This document shows, in pieces, positions 8,973 through 17,086 of a DNA stretch of 43,858 nt. A model generated the notes under the pieces. The model searched no databases, had not been told where the DNA came from, and saw only the letters and a list, made by a program, of their open reading frames with translations. Position 1 is the first letter of the stretch. Every line of letters starts with the position of its first letter. The DNA comes from Streptomyces fructofermentans (lineage in GTDB: Bacteria; Actinomycetota; Actinomycetes; Streptomycetales; Streptomycetaceae): assembly GCF_014651055.1 (NCBI RefSeq), contig NZ_BMWD01000046.1, positions 1 to 43,858 of the forward strand, in the 5' to 3' direction. A program made the translations under genes and the position numbers.

Positions 8973-9610
8973 CCGCCCACCCCACGCGTCCCCCGCGTCT
9001 TCTGCTGGTCGTCACAGTGGTGTTGGCCGTGGTGGGGATCGTCCTGCTGACGCTGCCCGACCGAACGACGCCGCCCGGCGCAGCCGTCCCGGAGCCACCC
9101 TCGCAGACGGCCGCCGCAGGGCGGGGCACGGCGTCGCCAGCCGGGCCGGCCGGACCGGCCCGCGAGGTGAGCGGGGCGGGCGGGGCGGGCCCCCCGCGGA
9201 CCGCATCGCCGCCGCTGCCGCCGCAGGGGGAGGGTCCGGCGGGTGATGCGGCCGTCCAACGCGCGCTGGAGGAGGCCTGGCCCGCGGATCTTCCCGCGCG
9301 CGAGGGGCGGCAGTTGCTGGCTGCCGGGCGCGCCCTGCTGCGTGCGGACGCCACCGGCATCGGCCGCGCCCGGTGGCCGGCCGTCTTCCCCGCCGGCCGG
9401 TCTCCGGCCCCGGCGTTCGGCGCGGGCTCCTTCCGGATCCAGGCGGCGATCGCCCGCCGCAACGGTGACTACGGACGGGCGGTGGTGCATCTGGTGTGGG
9501 CCGCAGCCGACCGCGGCGGCACGTTCACCGACGGCCGCGTCACCGACTGGCACTTCACCCGCACCAGCGCGAAGGGAGCATCCCGGTGGACTCCGCAGCC
9601 CCGCATCTGA
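8969..9610 (+). CDS. Exported one-helix protein of the conjugation cluster
   Basis: A 213-residue protein of no family I recognise. One hydrophobic helix at about residues 10-28 follows a short basic start. A Pro/Ala/Gly-rich linker runs to about residue 85. A compact exported domain covers residues 90-205 and ends in a beta-rich stretch (AVVHLVWAAADRGGTFTDGRVTDWHF). The topology resembles VirB8/TcpC-type proteins, but the domain is shorter. It is coupled to the hydrolase gene by ATGA, and its 3' end overlaps the coupling-protein start by 25 bases, so it belongs to the same transcript. Confidence 0.7.
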   Translation: MTAHPTRPPRLLLVVTVVLAVVGIVLLTLPDRTTPPGAAVPEPPSQTAAAGRGTASPAGPAGPAREVSGAGGAGPPRTASPPLPPQGEGPAGDAAVQRALEEAWPADLPAREGRQLLAAGRALLRADATGIGRARWPAVFPAGRSPAPAFGAGSFRIQAAIARRNGDYGRAVVHLVWAAADRGGTFTDGRVTDWHFTRTSAKGASRWTPQPRI

Positions 9611-12210
9611 CCGCCCAGGTGGCCGCCTTGCCGGCGGCCGGACCGGTCCTCGGGCCGCTCGTCTTCCTCGCGCACGCCGCCTGGTGGCTGGTCACCCACT
9701 GGTATGCGCCAGCGGCGGCCGTCCTTGTCGCGGGCGTGCTGAGCGAGCTGGTGGTGCGCCGCCTGGCGCGGAAGGCCTCGGCCGAGCGGATGGCACTGGA
9801 ACTCGTGCCGTTGCGCCACTTCGACCCCGACCTGGAGGAGATCTTCCGCCGGGGCGTCCAGCTCGCCCGGGCCTCGACGAGCATGCCGTGGTGGGCGCCG
9901 CGCCGCAGCAAGTCCGTGCAGATCCGGCTGCGCGCGGACGGCTCCGCCCCGCTGCGCTACCGCGTCGAAGGCCCGGCCGGCGGCGAACGCCTGCTGTCGA
10001 TCACCCCGTTCGGCCCGCACGTGACCGTTCACCGGGCCCGCCCCCTGGTCGACAAGCCGCGCGAGCAGGTGGTGCGGGCGGAGTTCATCCTGCGGGGCAA
10101 ACCCGTCACGCCGCTGCGGAACGTCCCCCTCGCCCCGGACCCGCTGCAGCCGCTGGTCGACGCCGTCTGCGATCTGCGTTCCGAGCTGGGCGACCTGGCC
10201 GAGATACGGCTCGACCTCCAGCGGTCCCCCAAATGGGTCCTGCGGGCGCGCCGCATGCAGCTGATGGCCGACGCCCGCCGCCGGGAGCGGCGCGAAGCCC
10301 AGCGCACCGCCCGCTGGGTCCGCCAGGACGCCACCGGCATCGAGGACTCACTGACCTGGCAGCTGCAGCACCTGTCCGGTGGGCGGCGGGGCGGGAGCGG
10401 GCGCCGTCTGGTCATGCCACCGGTCCCCCGCCGGGTGGAACCCCACGAGGCGCTGGGCAAACTCGCCGACAACGACCACCTCGTGCGCGTGCAGCTCCTC
10501 GTGATGTGCGCCTCGAACATCGAAGGCCGCGCCGAGGCCCGGCTCGCCCAACTCCAGGCCGCCTTCGACGTGTTCGGCGGCAGCTCCCGGTGGGCGATGC
10601 GCGGCTGGCGCGTGGGCCCCTGGCGGTTCGGCGCCGACCACTGGCCCAGTCGGCGCGCCTTCGAGCGCCGCTGGCGGCTGGGACACTGCCAGCCGCCCCG
10701 CCCGAACTGGGTGCGCCTGGAGGAACTGACCGGCCTGCTCAAGCCGCCCACCGTGCACTGCCGGCTGCCGCTGCTTCCCGCAGACCTGCCGACCTTCGAG
10801 TTCGACAACCCCGACCTGCTGCTGCAAGGCATCTACCGCAGCCCCGACGGGCGCCGCCGCCTGGTCGCCAGCTACGCCGCGGAGACACTCTTCGAAGTCG
10901 GCGTGGGCAAAGCGGGCGGCGGCAAGACCGAGCGCGCCCTCGCCCAGGCCATCGGCTGGGCCCACGCCGGCGGCGGCCTGCTGTTCCTCGACCCGCACCG
11001 CGACTCCTGGCCGCGCGCCCTGCCGTTCCTGGCCCACGACACCCTGATGCAGCGGATCGCCCTCATCGACCTCAACGCAGGCGGACCCGCACCGCAGCTG
11101 AGTTCATGGAACCCCATCGGCATGCACCAGGGCCAGGTCGCGCACGAGGTCGTCGAGGCCACCGCAGACGCCTACGCGTCCGCCCTCGGCTGGGACGACG
11201 TCAGCGCCCCCCGCGCCCTGACCATCCTCACTGCCGCCCTGACCGTCCTGGTGGCCGTCAACGAGACGGCTTGCCGGGCCGGACGCCCCGAGGACCAGGC
11301 CACCCTCTTCCACATCCGCCCCCTGCTCACCGACACGGCCTTCCGCACAGCAGCACTCGACGCACTCACCGCACGCCTGGACGAAGAGACCCGCGCCTGG
11401 TGGCAGACCGTCTTCCCCACACTGCCCCCCGACGCGTTCGCCGTGGTCCTCAACCCGATCGCCCGCCTCGCCGCCCACCCCGTCACCCGCGCCTTCCTCG
11501 GCCAGCCCGCCGGCCCCTACAACATCCGCGCCGCCATGGACACGCGGATGATCGTGTGGGTGTGCCCCGGCGGCAACGGACCCACCGACCGGCTGATCAC
11601 CGCGCTCCTCGCCCGGGACCTGCTGCGCGCCGTGCGCTCCCGCCGCGACACCCCCGAACAGCAACGGGTGCCGTTCCGCCCGTACTTCGACGAACTCATC
11701 ACCCTGACCGGCGCCGCCCCGGAAACCATCGCGGCCATGTTCGAGGACTTCCGCAAATACAAGGTCCACGTCCACGGCATGACCCAACTGCTCGCCCGCC
11801 TGCCCGCCCCGGTACGGCTCTCCCTGATCCAGAACGCCTCCACCCTGGCCTCCACAGCCGGCTCGCAGTCCGCCATCGCTGCGATCACCGCGGAATGGGG
11901 CGACCATCCCAGCCCCGACATCGTCGCCACCCTGGACCGCTTCGAGCACTACCTGTCACTGACCGTTCACGGCCGCCGCATCGGCCCCGTCCAAATCACC
12001 GGCCCGCACCTGGACGACGTCTTCGCCGACTACGCCCGCCCCCGCCAGACGGCAGCACTCGAACGCTCCGCCCTGACCCGCGCCGAAACCGCGCCGCTGG
12101 ACCAGCTCACGACCCGCGCCGCCCGGCAACTGGACCGCGTCCGCGACTTCCTCACCCCACACACGCCCGCCAACCCCCACGGCCCCCACCCGGTGCCATA
12201 CGACGAATAG
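9586..12210 (+). CDS. VirD4/TraG-like coupling ATPase
   Basis: An 874-residue membrane-anchored ATPase, probably the coupling protein that recruits DNA-relaxase complexes to the secretion channel. Hydrophobic segments at about residues 20-33 and 41-57 anchor it. The ATPase domain has Walker A at residues 441-448 (GKAGGGKT, Lys447), then a GGGLLFLDPHRD strand, and Walker B near Asp702-Glu703 (YFDELITL). A conserved block after Walker B (HGMTQLLARL) is typical of TraG/VirD4 and related helicase-like motors. I chose the GTG at 9586 because GAAGGGAG at 9571-9578 lies 7 bases upstream; longer in-frame versions read through the previous gene. It ends the type IV part of the cluster. A VirB4-type role cannot be fully excluded. 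Confidence 0.75.
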   Translation: MDSAAPHLTAQVAALPAAGPVLGPLVFLAHAAWWLVTHWYAPAAAVLVAGVLSELVVRRLARKASAERMALELVPLRHFDPDLEEIFRRGVQLARASTSMPWWAPRRSKSVQIRLRADGSAPLRYRVEGPAGGERLLSITPFGPHVTVHRARPLVDKPREQVVRAEFILRGKPVTPLRNVPLAPDPLQPLVDAVCDLRSELGDLAEIRLDLQRSPKWVLRARRMQLMADARRRERREAQRTARWVRQDATGIEDSLTWQLQHLSGGRRGGSGRRLVMPPVPRRVEPHEALGKLADNDHLVRVQLLVMCASNIEGRAEARLAQLQAAFDVFGGSSRWAMRGWRVGPWRFGADHWPSRRAFERRWRLGHCQPPRPNWVRLEELTGLLKPPTVHCRLPLLPADLPTFEFDNPDLLLQGIYRSPDGRRRLVASYAAETLFEVGVGKAGGGKTERALAQAIGWAHAGGGLLFLDPHRDSWPRALPFLAHDTLMQRIALIDLNAGGPAPQLSSWNPIGMHQGQVAHEVVEATADAYASALGWDDVSAPRALTILTAALTVLVAVNETACRAGRPEDQATLFHIRPLLTDTAFRTAALDALTARLDEETRAWWQTVFPTLPPDAFAVVLNPIARLAAHPVTRAFLGQPAGPYNIRAAMDTRMIVWVCPGGNGPTDRLITALLARDLLRAVRSRRDTPEQQRVPFRPYFDELITLTGAAPETIAAMFEDFRKYKVHVHGMTQLLARLPAPVRLSLIQNASTLASTAGSQSAIAAITAEWGDHPSPDIVATLDRFEHYLSLTVHGRRIGPVQITGPHLDDVFADYARPRQTAALERSALTRAETAPLDQLTTRAARQLDRVRDFLTPHTPANPHGPHPVPYDE

Positions 12211-12578
12211 CTCCGACCCGCACCTTCCACGGCAGACCGTCTCCGCACCGCTGAACACGCCGTCGGCGCACTACCCCCACGGCCCACAGGAAGCAACCGA
12301 CGATCGTCACGAGAGCAAAGGAGTTCTGCATGCGTTCCCGTCTCGGCGACGGCCGACGTACACGCAAGAACAGAGCGGTACGTCGGATTCCGGCATCAAA
12401 GTTGCCTGTTGCGCACCGATTTACCCATCCAACTCATCAACCTCACTGGCGAGTTGGATGGCATATGCGTAACCTTTCAACTCCGCAAACGAAGCACAGC
12501 AGTTCGACCGTTCGCGTCGGCGCCGCCTGCCCCAAATGCGGCGTGGCCCAGCTCGCACCATGCCGCACGGGAGGCATC
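12211..12578 (+). other. Leader region between the type IV and Tad parts
   Basis: 368 bases without a confident gene, lower in GC around 12390-12490 than its flanks. It contains the inverted repeat at 12425-12461. It also has an open frame continuous with the downstream lipoprotein, starting no later than the ATG at 12465. That upstream part encodes a zinc-finger-like CPKCG...APCRTGG pattern. Because this is the only sizeable gap in about 25 kb of + strand genes, it is the likeliest site of an internal promoter or attenuator. Confidence 0.5.
12425..12461. repeat. Perfect 11-bp inverted repeat with alternative pairing
   Basis: The arms lie at 12425-12435 (CCATCCAACTC) and 12451-12461 (GAGTTGGATGG), with a 15-base loop. 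The right arm can pair instead with CAACTC at 12478-12483. Two mutually exclusive stems ahead of the lipoprotein-Tad operon resemble an attenuator, but a protein operator is equally possible. Confidence 0.6.
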
Positions 12579-13175
12579 GTGAAATGCCGCGCACTCCACT
12601 CCACCGCTCACTTACGCCAGGCCGCTGCCGCGTCCCTCACGCTGTGCGCCGCGCTCACCCTGACAGCGTGCAGCTCACCGGACGCGAAGGACCACGCGGC
12701 CACCAAATCCCCGAAAGCCACCCAGACACAGACCACCCCTGCCACCACTGACCCGAAGGAAGAGGCGAAGAAGGAAGCGATCGAAACGTACGCGGCCTAC
12801 TGGCAGGAGATGGAGAAGCTCTACGCCGATCCGACGGGCAGGAGCGCAGACCTTGAGAGGTACGCCGCATCCGAGGCTTTGAGGAACGCCGAGTTGGACG
12901 CGCAGCGTGCTCATGACCGCAAGCGCATCTACGTGGGCAAGATCGGGCTCACCGACCAGACCGTCACCAAGGTCGACGCTTCGCGGAGAATCCCGAACGC
13001 GACGGTCTCCAGCTGCCTGGACATCTCACGTTGGCAAACCGTCGACGCCGAGACTAAAGAGCCGGTATCTCTCCCGGACAACCGGCTGACGAAGTACGTG
13101 ATCGTCAGCGTCGTCGAGAAATACCCGCAAGGGTGGCGCGTCACCCGCGACAGACCTCAGGGGAAGTCGTGCTGA
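12579..13175 (+). CDS. Lipoprotein preceding the Tad locus
   Basis: A 198-residue exported lipoprotein of unknown function. Residues 1-30 form a lipoprotein signal, and the lipobox LTAC places the lipidated Cys at residue 31. A Lys/Thr/Pro-rich linker leads to a small folded domain (about residues 65-198: an alpha-helical start ETYAAYWQEMEKLYADP, then beta strands) that looks NTF2-like. I start at the GTG at 12579, preceded by GGGAGG at 12569-12574. The frame stays open upstream to at least 12330 and contains a zinc-finger-like Cys cluster, so a longer product cannot be ruled out. The stop overlaps the next gene by 7 bases, which ties it to the PKD-like protein and the pilus operon. Confidence 0.75.
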   Translation: MKCRALHSTAHLRQAAAASLTLCAALTLTACSSPDAKDHAATKSPKATQTQTTPATTDPKEEAKKEAIETYAAYWQEMEKLYADPTGRSADLERYAASEALRNAELDAQRAHDRKRIYVGKIGLTDQTVTKVDASRRIPNATVSSCLDISRWQTVDAETKEPVSLPDNRLTKYVIVSVVEKYPQGWRVTRDRPQGKSC

Positions 13176-14059
13176 GCCGCCAGATCGCCATTGCCGCGTT
13201 GGTCGTTCTGGCCGCATCCTCCGTCCCTGTCACGACCTACGCGAACGAGGACCCCAAGGGTGACGGCGGCATCGAGTGCGGCTTGTACAACTGCACGGTC
13301 GAGGTCGACGTCCCCGGCCAGGCCGGCGGCGGGCTAGGCGGGAGTGGCGGCACGGCCGGATCGAGCGGAGGCAGTGGCGGTGGTTCGGGTGATGCGGCGG
13401 ACAACGAGTTCGCGAACGCCTGCACCTACAAGCTCGTTGACCCGCAGCCGCCCGCGAGCAGTCGGGACTGGGAGGGTCACAAGCCCGGCGACGGTGCTGT
13501 GTACGAGCAGAGCTGCACGAGGACCGGCGGGGAACTCACGATCGTCCGCATGGTGTGGCTGGCCGACCCTCCTGCGGTAGAAGCCGTGGACCCAGCAGTC
13601 CTGGCGCAGCGTGCGGTGGATTCGATGACGCTGCTCGGCCCGGATGTGGTCAGCCCGCGGGCGGCTGGGCGGTACACGGTCGGTGTTCCGATGTGGATGT
13701 GGGTCAACCGGAGCGCCACGACGTTCGGGCCGAACACGGCTTCGGCGTCGGCCGGCGGGGTCACGGTGACCGCGACTGCGAAGGTGTCGAAGATCGTGTG
13801 GGAGATGGGTGACGGGGTCTCGGTGACGTGCAACGGCCCGGGTACGCAGTATCGGCCGTCCGAGGGCTTGGCCCAGTCGCCGACCTGCGGACACGTGTAC
13901 TCCAAGACCTCGGCCGGTGCGCGGAAGGGCAAGTTCGCGGTGACTGCGACGTCGACGTGGGCGATCGACTGGCAGGGCGGCGGGGCAGCGGGTCAGCTCA
14001 CCGAGGTGCGGCAGACCACGGTGCAGGTGGGGATCGGCGAAGTCCAGGTCGTCAGGTAG
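13169..14059 (+). CDS. Secreted PKD-like protein at the head of the Tad operon
   Basis: A 296-residue secreted protein. A signal peptide covers about residues 1-26 (ending TTYA). A short acidic, Cys-containing part is followed by a Gly/Ser-rich linker (about residues 50-75). The remainder is beta-rich and ends with a PKD-like fold: WEMGDGVSVTC, a paired Cys in SPTCGHVYSKTS, then FAVTATSTWAIDW. Cysteines are spaced as if for disulfides. Proteins of this type often lie beside actinobacterial Tad genes. It may be a surface component or pilus-associated adhesin, but that is inference. The start is the GTG at 13169, with AGGGGA at 13159-13164. The SAF-domain gene follows after 18 bases. Confidence 0.72.
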   Translation: MLSRQIAIAALVVLAASSVPVTTYANEDPKGDGGIECGLYNCTVEVDVPGQAGGGLGGSGGTAGSSGGSGGGSGDAADNEFANACTYKLVDPQPPASSRDWEGHKPGDGAVYEQSCTRTGGELTIVRMVWLADPPAVEAVDPAVLAQRAVDSMTLLGPDVVSPRAAGRYTVGVPMWMWVNRSATTFGPNTASASAGGVTVTATAKVSKIVWEMGDGVSVTCNGPGTQYRPSEGLAQSPTCGHVYSKTSAGARKGKFAVTATSTWAIDWQGGGAAGQLTEVRQTTVQVGIGEVQVVR

Positions 14060-14077
14060 CGCCGGAGGGGCGAAATC

Positions 14078-14785
14078 GTGAGCCAGACCCAGGAACATTT
14101 ATACGCAACCGGTTCGAAGGCGGTCTCCCCGCAGGGGGGTGTGGGCGGGCCGGTGGCGCCGCCGCGAGTGTCGGCTCGCCGGCGCCGTCCCGGTGTCATC
14201 GCTTTGTCGCTGGCGCTGATCGCCGCCGGTGGGGCCGGTGTTGCCGTTCTGCTGGTGCAGGTGGGTGATCGTACCGAGGTGGTCACCGTGGTGCGGGACG
14301 TCCAGGTCGGCCAGGTCCTGACCGAGGGCGACCTGGGGCGGGCGTCGCTCGCCTTGGATCCGGCCGTCAAGGCGGTGCGGGCGGGGGAGGTGGATGCGGT
14401 GGTGGGGAAGCGGGCCGCTGTGCAGCTCAAGCCCGGGTCCCTGCTGGCCCCCTCGCAGGTGACGGGGGACTCGCTGGTGAAGGCCGGTGAGCAGTTGGTG
14501 CCGATCGGCCTGGAGCCCAAGCAGATCCCGGCGACCGCGCTGGTGCCCGGGCAGCGGGTGCAGTTGGTGCACGTTCCGGCCCAGGGCGCGGCGGAGGTCG
14601 ATGAGGCGTCCGGTGCCGCGCCGCAGACCCTGGACGGGCGGGTGGTGAAGGCTTCCGGCGCTGCTCCCGGTACCGGGATCGTGGTCGTCGACGTTGCGAC
14701 CTCGGCGGAGGACGGTCCTCGGGCGGCCGCGTGGGCGGCGGCCGGCACGCTGCGGATGGTCCTCGCTGCTGCGGACGGTGGCTGA
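14078..14785 (+). CDS. SAF-domain pilus assembly protein, CpaB/RcpC-like
   Basis: A 235-residue membrane-anchored protein. After a basic, Pro-rich N-terminus, one helix at about residues 40-62 (GVIALSLALIAAGGAGVAVLLVQ) is followed by an exported SAF domain. That domain opens with VVTVVRDVQVGQVLTEGDLGRASLALD and continues with AVVGKRAAVQLKPGSLLAPSQV, the family hallmark for CpaB/RcpC of Tad pili. In other bacteria this protein helps shape the pilus exit through the wall or outer membrane. The GTG start has GGAGGGG at 14064-14070, 7 bases upstream. The next start overlaps this stop (TGATG). Confidence 0.85.
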   Translation: MSQTQEHLYATGSKAVSPQGGVGGPVAPPRVSARRRRPGVIALSLALIAAGGAGVAVLLVQVGDRTEVVTVVRDVQVGQVLTEGDLGRASLALDPAVKAVRAGEVDAVVGKRAAVQLKPGSLLAPSQVTGDSLVKAGEQLVPIGLEPKQIPATALVPGQRVQLVHVPAQGAAEVDEASGAAPQTLDGRVVKASGAAPGTGIVVVDVATSAEDGPRAAAWAAAGTLRMVLAAADGG

Positions 14786-15612
14786 TGGCGGTCATCGCGC
14801 TGGCGGGGTGCAGCGGTGCGCCCGGCGTGACGACGAGTGCGCTCGCGTTGCTGCTGTCGTGGCCGTTGGAGCCGGGTCGGCGGCTGGTCCTGGCCGAGTG
14901 CGACCCGGACGGTGGCGCCGTGCTGCACGGGCTGCTGCAGGGCACGCTCGGGGACCGGTACGGGTTGCGGAATCTGTCGGTCGCCGCTCGGCAGGGTGAG
15001 CTGGGTGATGCCTTCTGGCGGCAGCTGATCGACCTGAGCGGTGAGGGCGGGAAATCACCGTCGCCCCATGACCGGTTGCTGCTGCCGGGCATCACCGACC
15101 ATGCCCAGGCGGCGAGCCTGGGGGCGGTGTGGAAGGCGCTGGGTGTGATCTTCCGCGGTATCGCGGCCGAGCACGGTCACGATGTCCTGGTCGACCTGGG
15201 CCGTCGGGGAGCGTTCGGGCCCTCGGGGGTGCTGGCCGAGCAGGCCGATGCGGTGGTCGTGGTGGTGCGGAACACCTTGCGCTGTCTGCAGGCTGCGGAG
15301 GGCCGGGTGCGCGCGCTGGAGGAGCGGGTTGGGGACGTCAGTGTGCTGATGATCAACGAGGGGCCGTATCCCGCGGGCGAGGTGCAGCGTGTGCTGCAGG
15401 TGCCGGTCCTCGCGACGCTGCCGTATGCGCCGGAGGATGGCCGTGTGCTGTCGGACGGTGCCGAGCAGCCGCGTCGTTTCACCACGTCGCCGCTGATGAA
15501 GGCGGCACGGACGGTCAGCGCGCTGCTGGTTCAGCATGCTGCGGTGCGTCGGGCCCGCCTCGATCCGGGCGGCGTGCGCGCCGCGGGTGGGGAGGTGGCC
15601 GGTGCACGCTAG
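14785..15612 (+). CDS. TadZ/CpaE-like MinD-family protein with a lysine-less P-loop
   Basis: A 275-residue cytoplasmic protein of the ParA/MinD superfamily, probably the TadZ/CpaE localisation factor for the pilus machine. The N-terminus reads ALAGCSGAPGVTTSALAL: the deviant Walker A shape is kept, but both lysines of the usual KGGxGK motif are missing. The later ECDPDGGAV (about residues 39-47) and VLVDLGRRG (about residues 134-142) match the switch and Walker B strands. Loss of P-loop lysine suggests weak or absent ATP hydrolysis, as reported for some TadZ proteins. The ATG at 14785 shares a base with the previous stop. The following CpaF gene overlaps by 11 bases. Confidence 0.82.
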   Translation: MAVIALAGCSGAPGVTTSALALLLSWPLEPGRRLVLAECDPDGGAVLHGLLQGTLGDRYGLRNLSVAARQGELGDAFWRQLIDLSGEGGKSPSPHDRLLLPGITDHAQAASLGAVWKALGVIFRGIAAEHGHDVLVDLGRRGAFGPSGVLAEQADAVVVVVRNTLRCLQAAEGRVRALEERVGDVSVLMINEGPYPAGEVQRVLQVPVLATLPYAPEDGRVLSDGAEQPRRFTTSPLMKAARTVSALLVQHAAVRRARLDPGGVRAAGGEVAGAR

Positions 15613-17086
15613 GCCTCTGCATCCCCATCCCGCGGTGGTGGCGGTGCCGCCCGGCAGTGTGGCGGACGGCCGGCGCTCGGCACCGGTGGGCGCCGCCTCG
15701 AGTCCGCAGGTGCTCGGCGGGGCGACGCCGCAGGTCGCGGTCGACTACCGGGTCGCGCGGCACATCGCGGCGCAGGTCGCCAAGCAGCGCGAGGAGTTGC
15801 TGAAGACCGCGCCGGACATGGGCCGTGCCAGTGAGGAGCAGCGCTGCCTGGACTGGATCAACGAGGCGGTCGCCGTGTGGTCGGATGCCCAGGCGATGGC
15901 GCCCCAGGAGGACGAGGCGCTCCGGCGTGCCGTGTACGACCTGCTGTTTCGGGCCGGGCGGCTGCAGCCGTATCTGGATGACGAGCGGGTCGAGGACATC
16001 ATCATCCAGGGGCCGGACGAGGTGTGGCTCGACTACGGGGACGGGCAGCGCCGCAGGGTGGGGGCGGTCGCGGACTCGGAGGAGGAACTGCTCGATCTAC
16101 TGCGGGAGTTGGCGCGTGGTTCGGGGCATCATGAGCGCACCATCTCCACGGCGCATCCCACCCTTGCGCTGTCGTTGCAGGACGGGTCGCGGCTGCAGGC
16201 CATCACCGGGCTGGGGCCGATGACGTATGCGGTGATCCGCCGGCACCGGGTCTCCCACGCCGGTCTCGACGACCTGGTGCGGCTGGGCACGATCGACCCG
16301 GTGCTGCGCGAGTTCCTCGGGGCGTGCGTGCGCGCGGAGAAGAACATCATGATCGCGGGCAAGCAGAAGGCGGGTAAGACCACGCTGCTGCGGGCGATGC
16401 TCAAGGAGTTCGATCCGGAGTGCCGGTTCGCCACCATCCAGACCGAGGACGAGCTGTTCGCCCACGCCAACGGCTACCACCGCCAGGTCGTGTCCCTCGT
16501 CGGGCGTGAGTCCAACGGGGAGCGGGACGCCACCGGGCGCAGCGCCGGTGAGGTGACGCTGCTGGACCTGATGCACCCGGCGTTGCGGATGTCGCTGGAG
16601 CGGATCGTGGTCGGTGAGGTCCGCGGGCCGGAGGTCGTGGCGATGATGCAGGCGTTGACGAACGGGTCGGGCGGCAATCTGTGCACGATTCACGCCCGCC
16701 GCCCGGACATCGTCTTCGACCGGATCGCGGAGTTGTACGCGCTCGCCCAGGACAACCTGTCCGAGCGGCTCGCCTACCGGCAGACCGCCAACGGCCTGGA
16801 CTTCGTCGTGTACGTCGACATGACGGACGAGACGCAGATCGGCGGCCGCCGGCACCGCTACGTCTCCCATGTGCTGGAGCTGACCGGGATCGGCGAGAAC
16901 GGGCGGCCTGCCACCAACACGGTGTTCGCTCCCGGGCCGGAGTTCGGTGAGCTGCGGGCGGTGCCGCGGATGGAGCCGGGCTGTATCGACGACCTGCGGC
17001 GGGTCGGTTTCGACTCGTTCCTGCTGCAGCAGCCCTACGGGGCCTGGCCGGCTCCGCTGCCGCTGAAGGTGGGGGCGGGCCGATGA
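15602..17086 (+). CDS. CpaF/TadA-type pilus assembly ATPase
   Basis: A 494-residue secretion ATPase of the GspE/PilB superfamily, CpaF branch, which drives Tad pilus assembly from the cytoplasm. A disordered N-terminal 45 residues precede the N-terminal domain (EDIIIQGPDEVWLDYGDG). The motor has Walker A GKQKAGKT at residues 253-260 (Lys259), the Asp/His-box region (ATIQTEDELFAHANGYHRQV), Walker B with ERIVVGEVRGPEV, and the CpaF signature NGSGGNLCTIHARRP. I chose the GTG at 15602 because GGGGAGG at 15589-15595 is 6 bases upstream. TadB follows with an ATGA overlap. Confidence 0.93.
   Translation: MHARPLHPHPAVVAVPPGSVADGRRSAPVGAASSPQVLGGATPQVAVDYRVARHIAAQVAKQREELLKTAPDMGRASEEQRCLDWINEAVAVWSDAQAMAPQEDEALRRAVYDLLFRAGRLQPYLDDERVEDIIIQGPDEVWLDYGDGQRRRVGAVADSEEELLDLLRELARGSGHHERTISTAHPTLALSLQDGSRLQAITGLGPMTYAVIRRHRVSHAGLDDLVRLGTIDPVLREFLGACVRAEKNIMIAGKQKAGKTTLLRAMLKEFDPECRFATIQTEDELFAHANGYHRQVVSLVGRESNGERDATGRSAGEVTLLDLMHPALRMSLERIVVGEVRGPEVVAMMQALTNGSGGNLCTIHARRPDIVFDRIAELYALAQDNLSERLAYRQTANGLDFVVYVDMTDETQIGGRRHRYVSHVLELTGIGENGRPATNTVFAPGPEFGELRAVPRMEPGCIDDLRRVGFDSFLLQQPYGAWPAPLPLKVGAGR

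Noticed and set aside
9586..12210. Reading the ATPase as a TraB/FtsK-type translocase of Streptomyces plasmids
   Set aside because: No FtsK gamma domain or FtsK-type motif order was seen; the surrounding type IV genes favour a VirD4/TraG-type protein.
9243..12254. 1003-codon + strand frame overlapping the coupling ATPase
   Set aside because: The product is Pro/Arg-rich and motif-free; the overlapping frame has Walker A and B and a good ribosome site.
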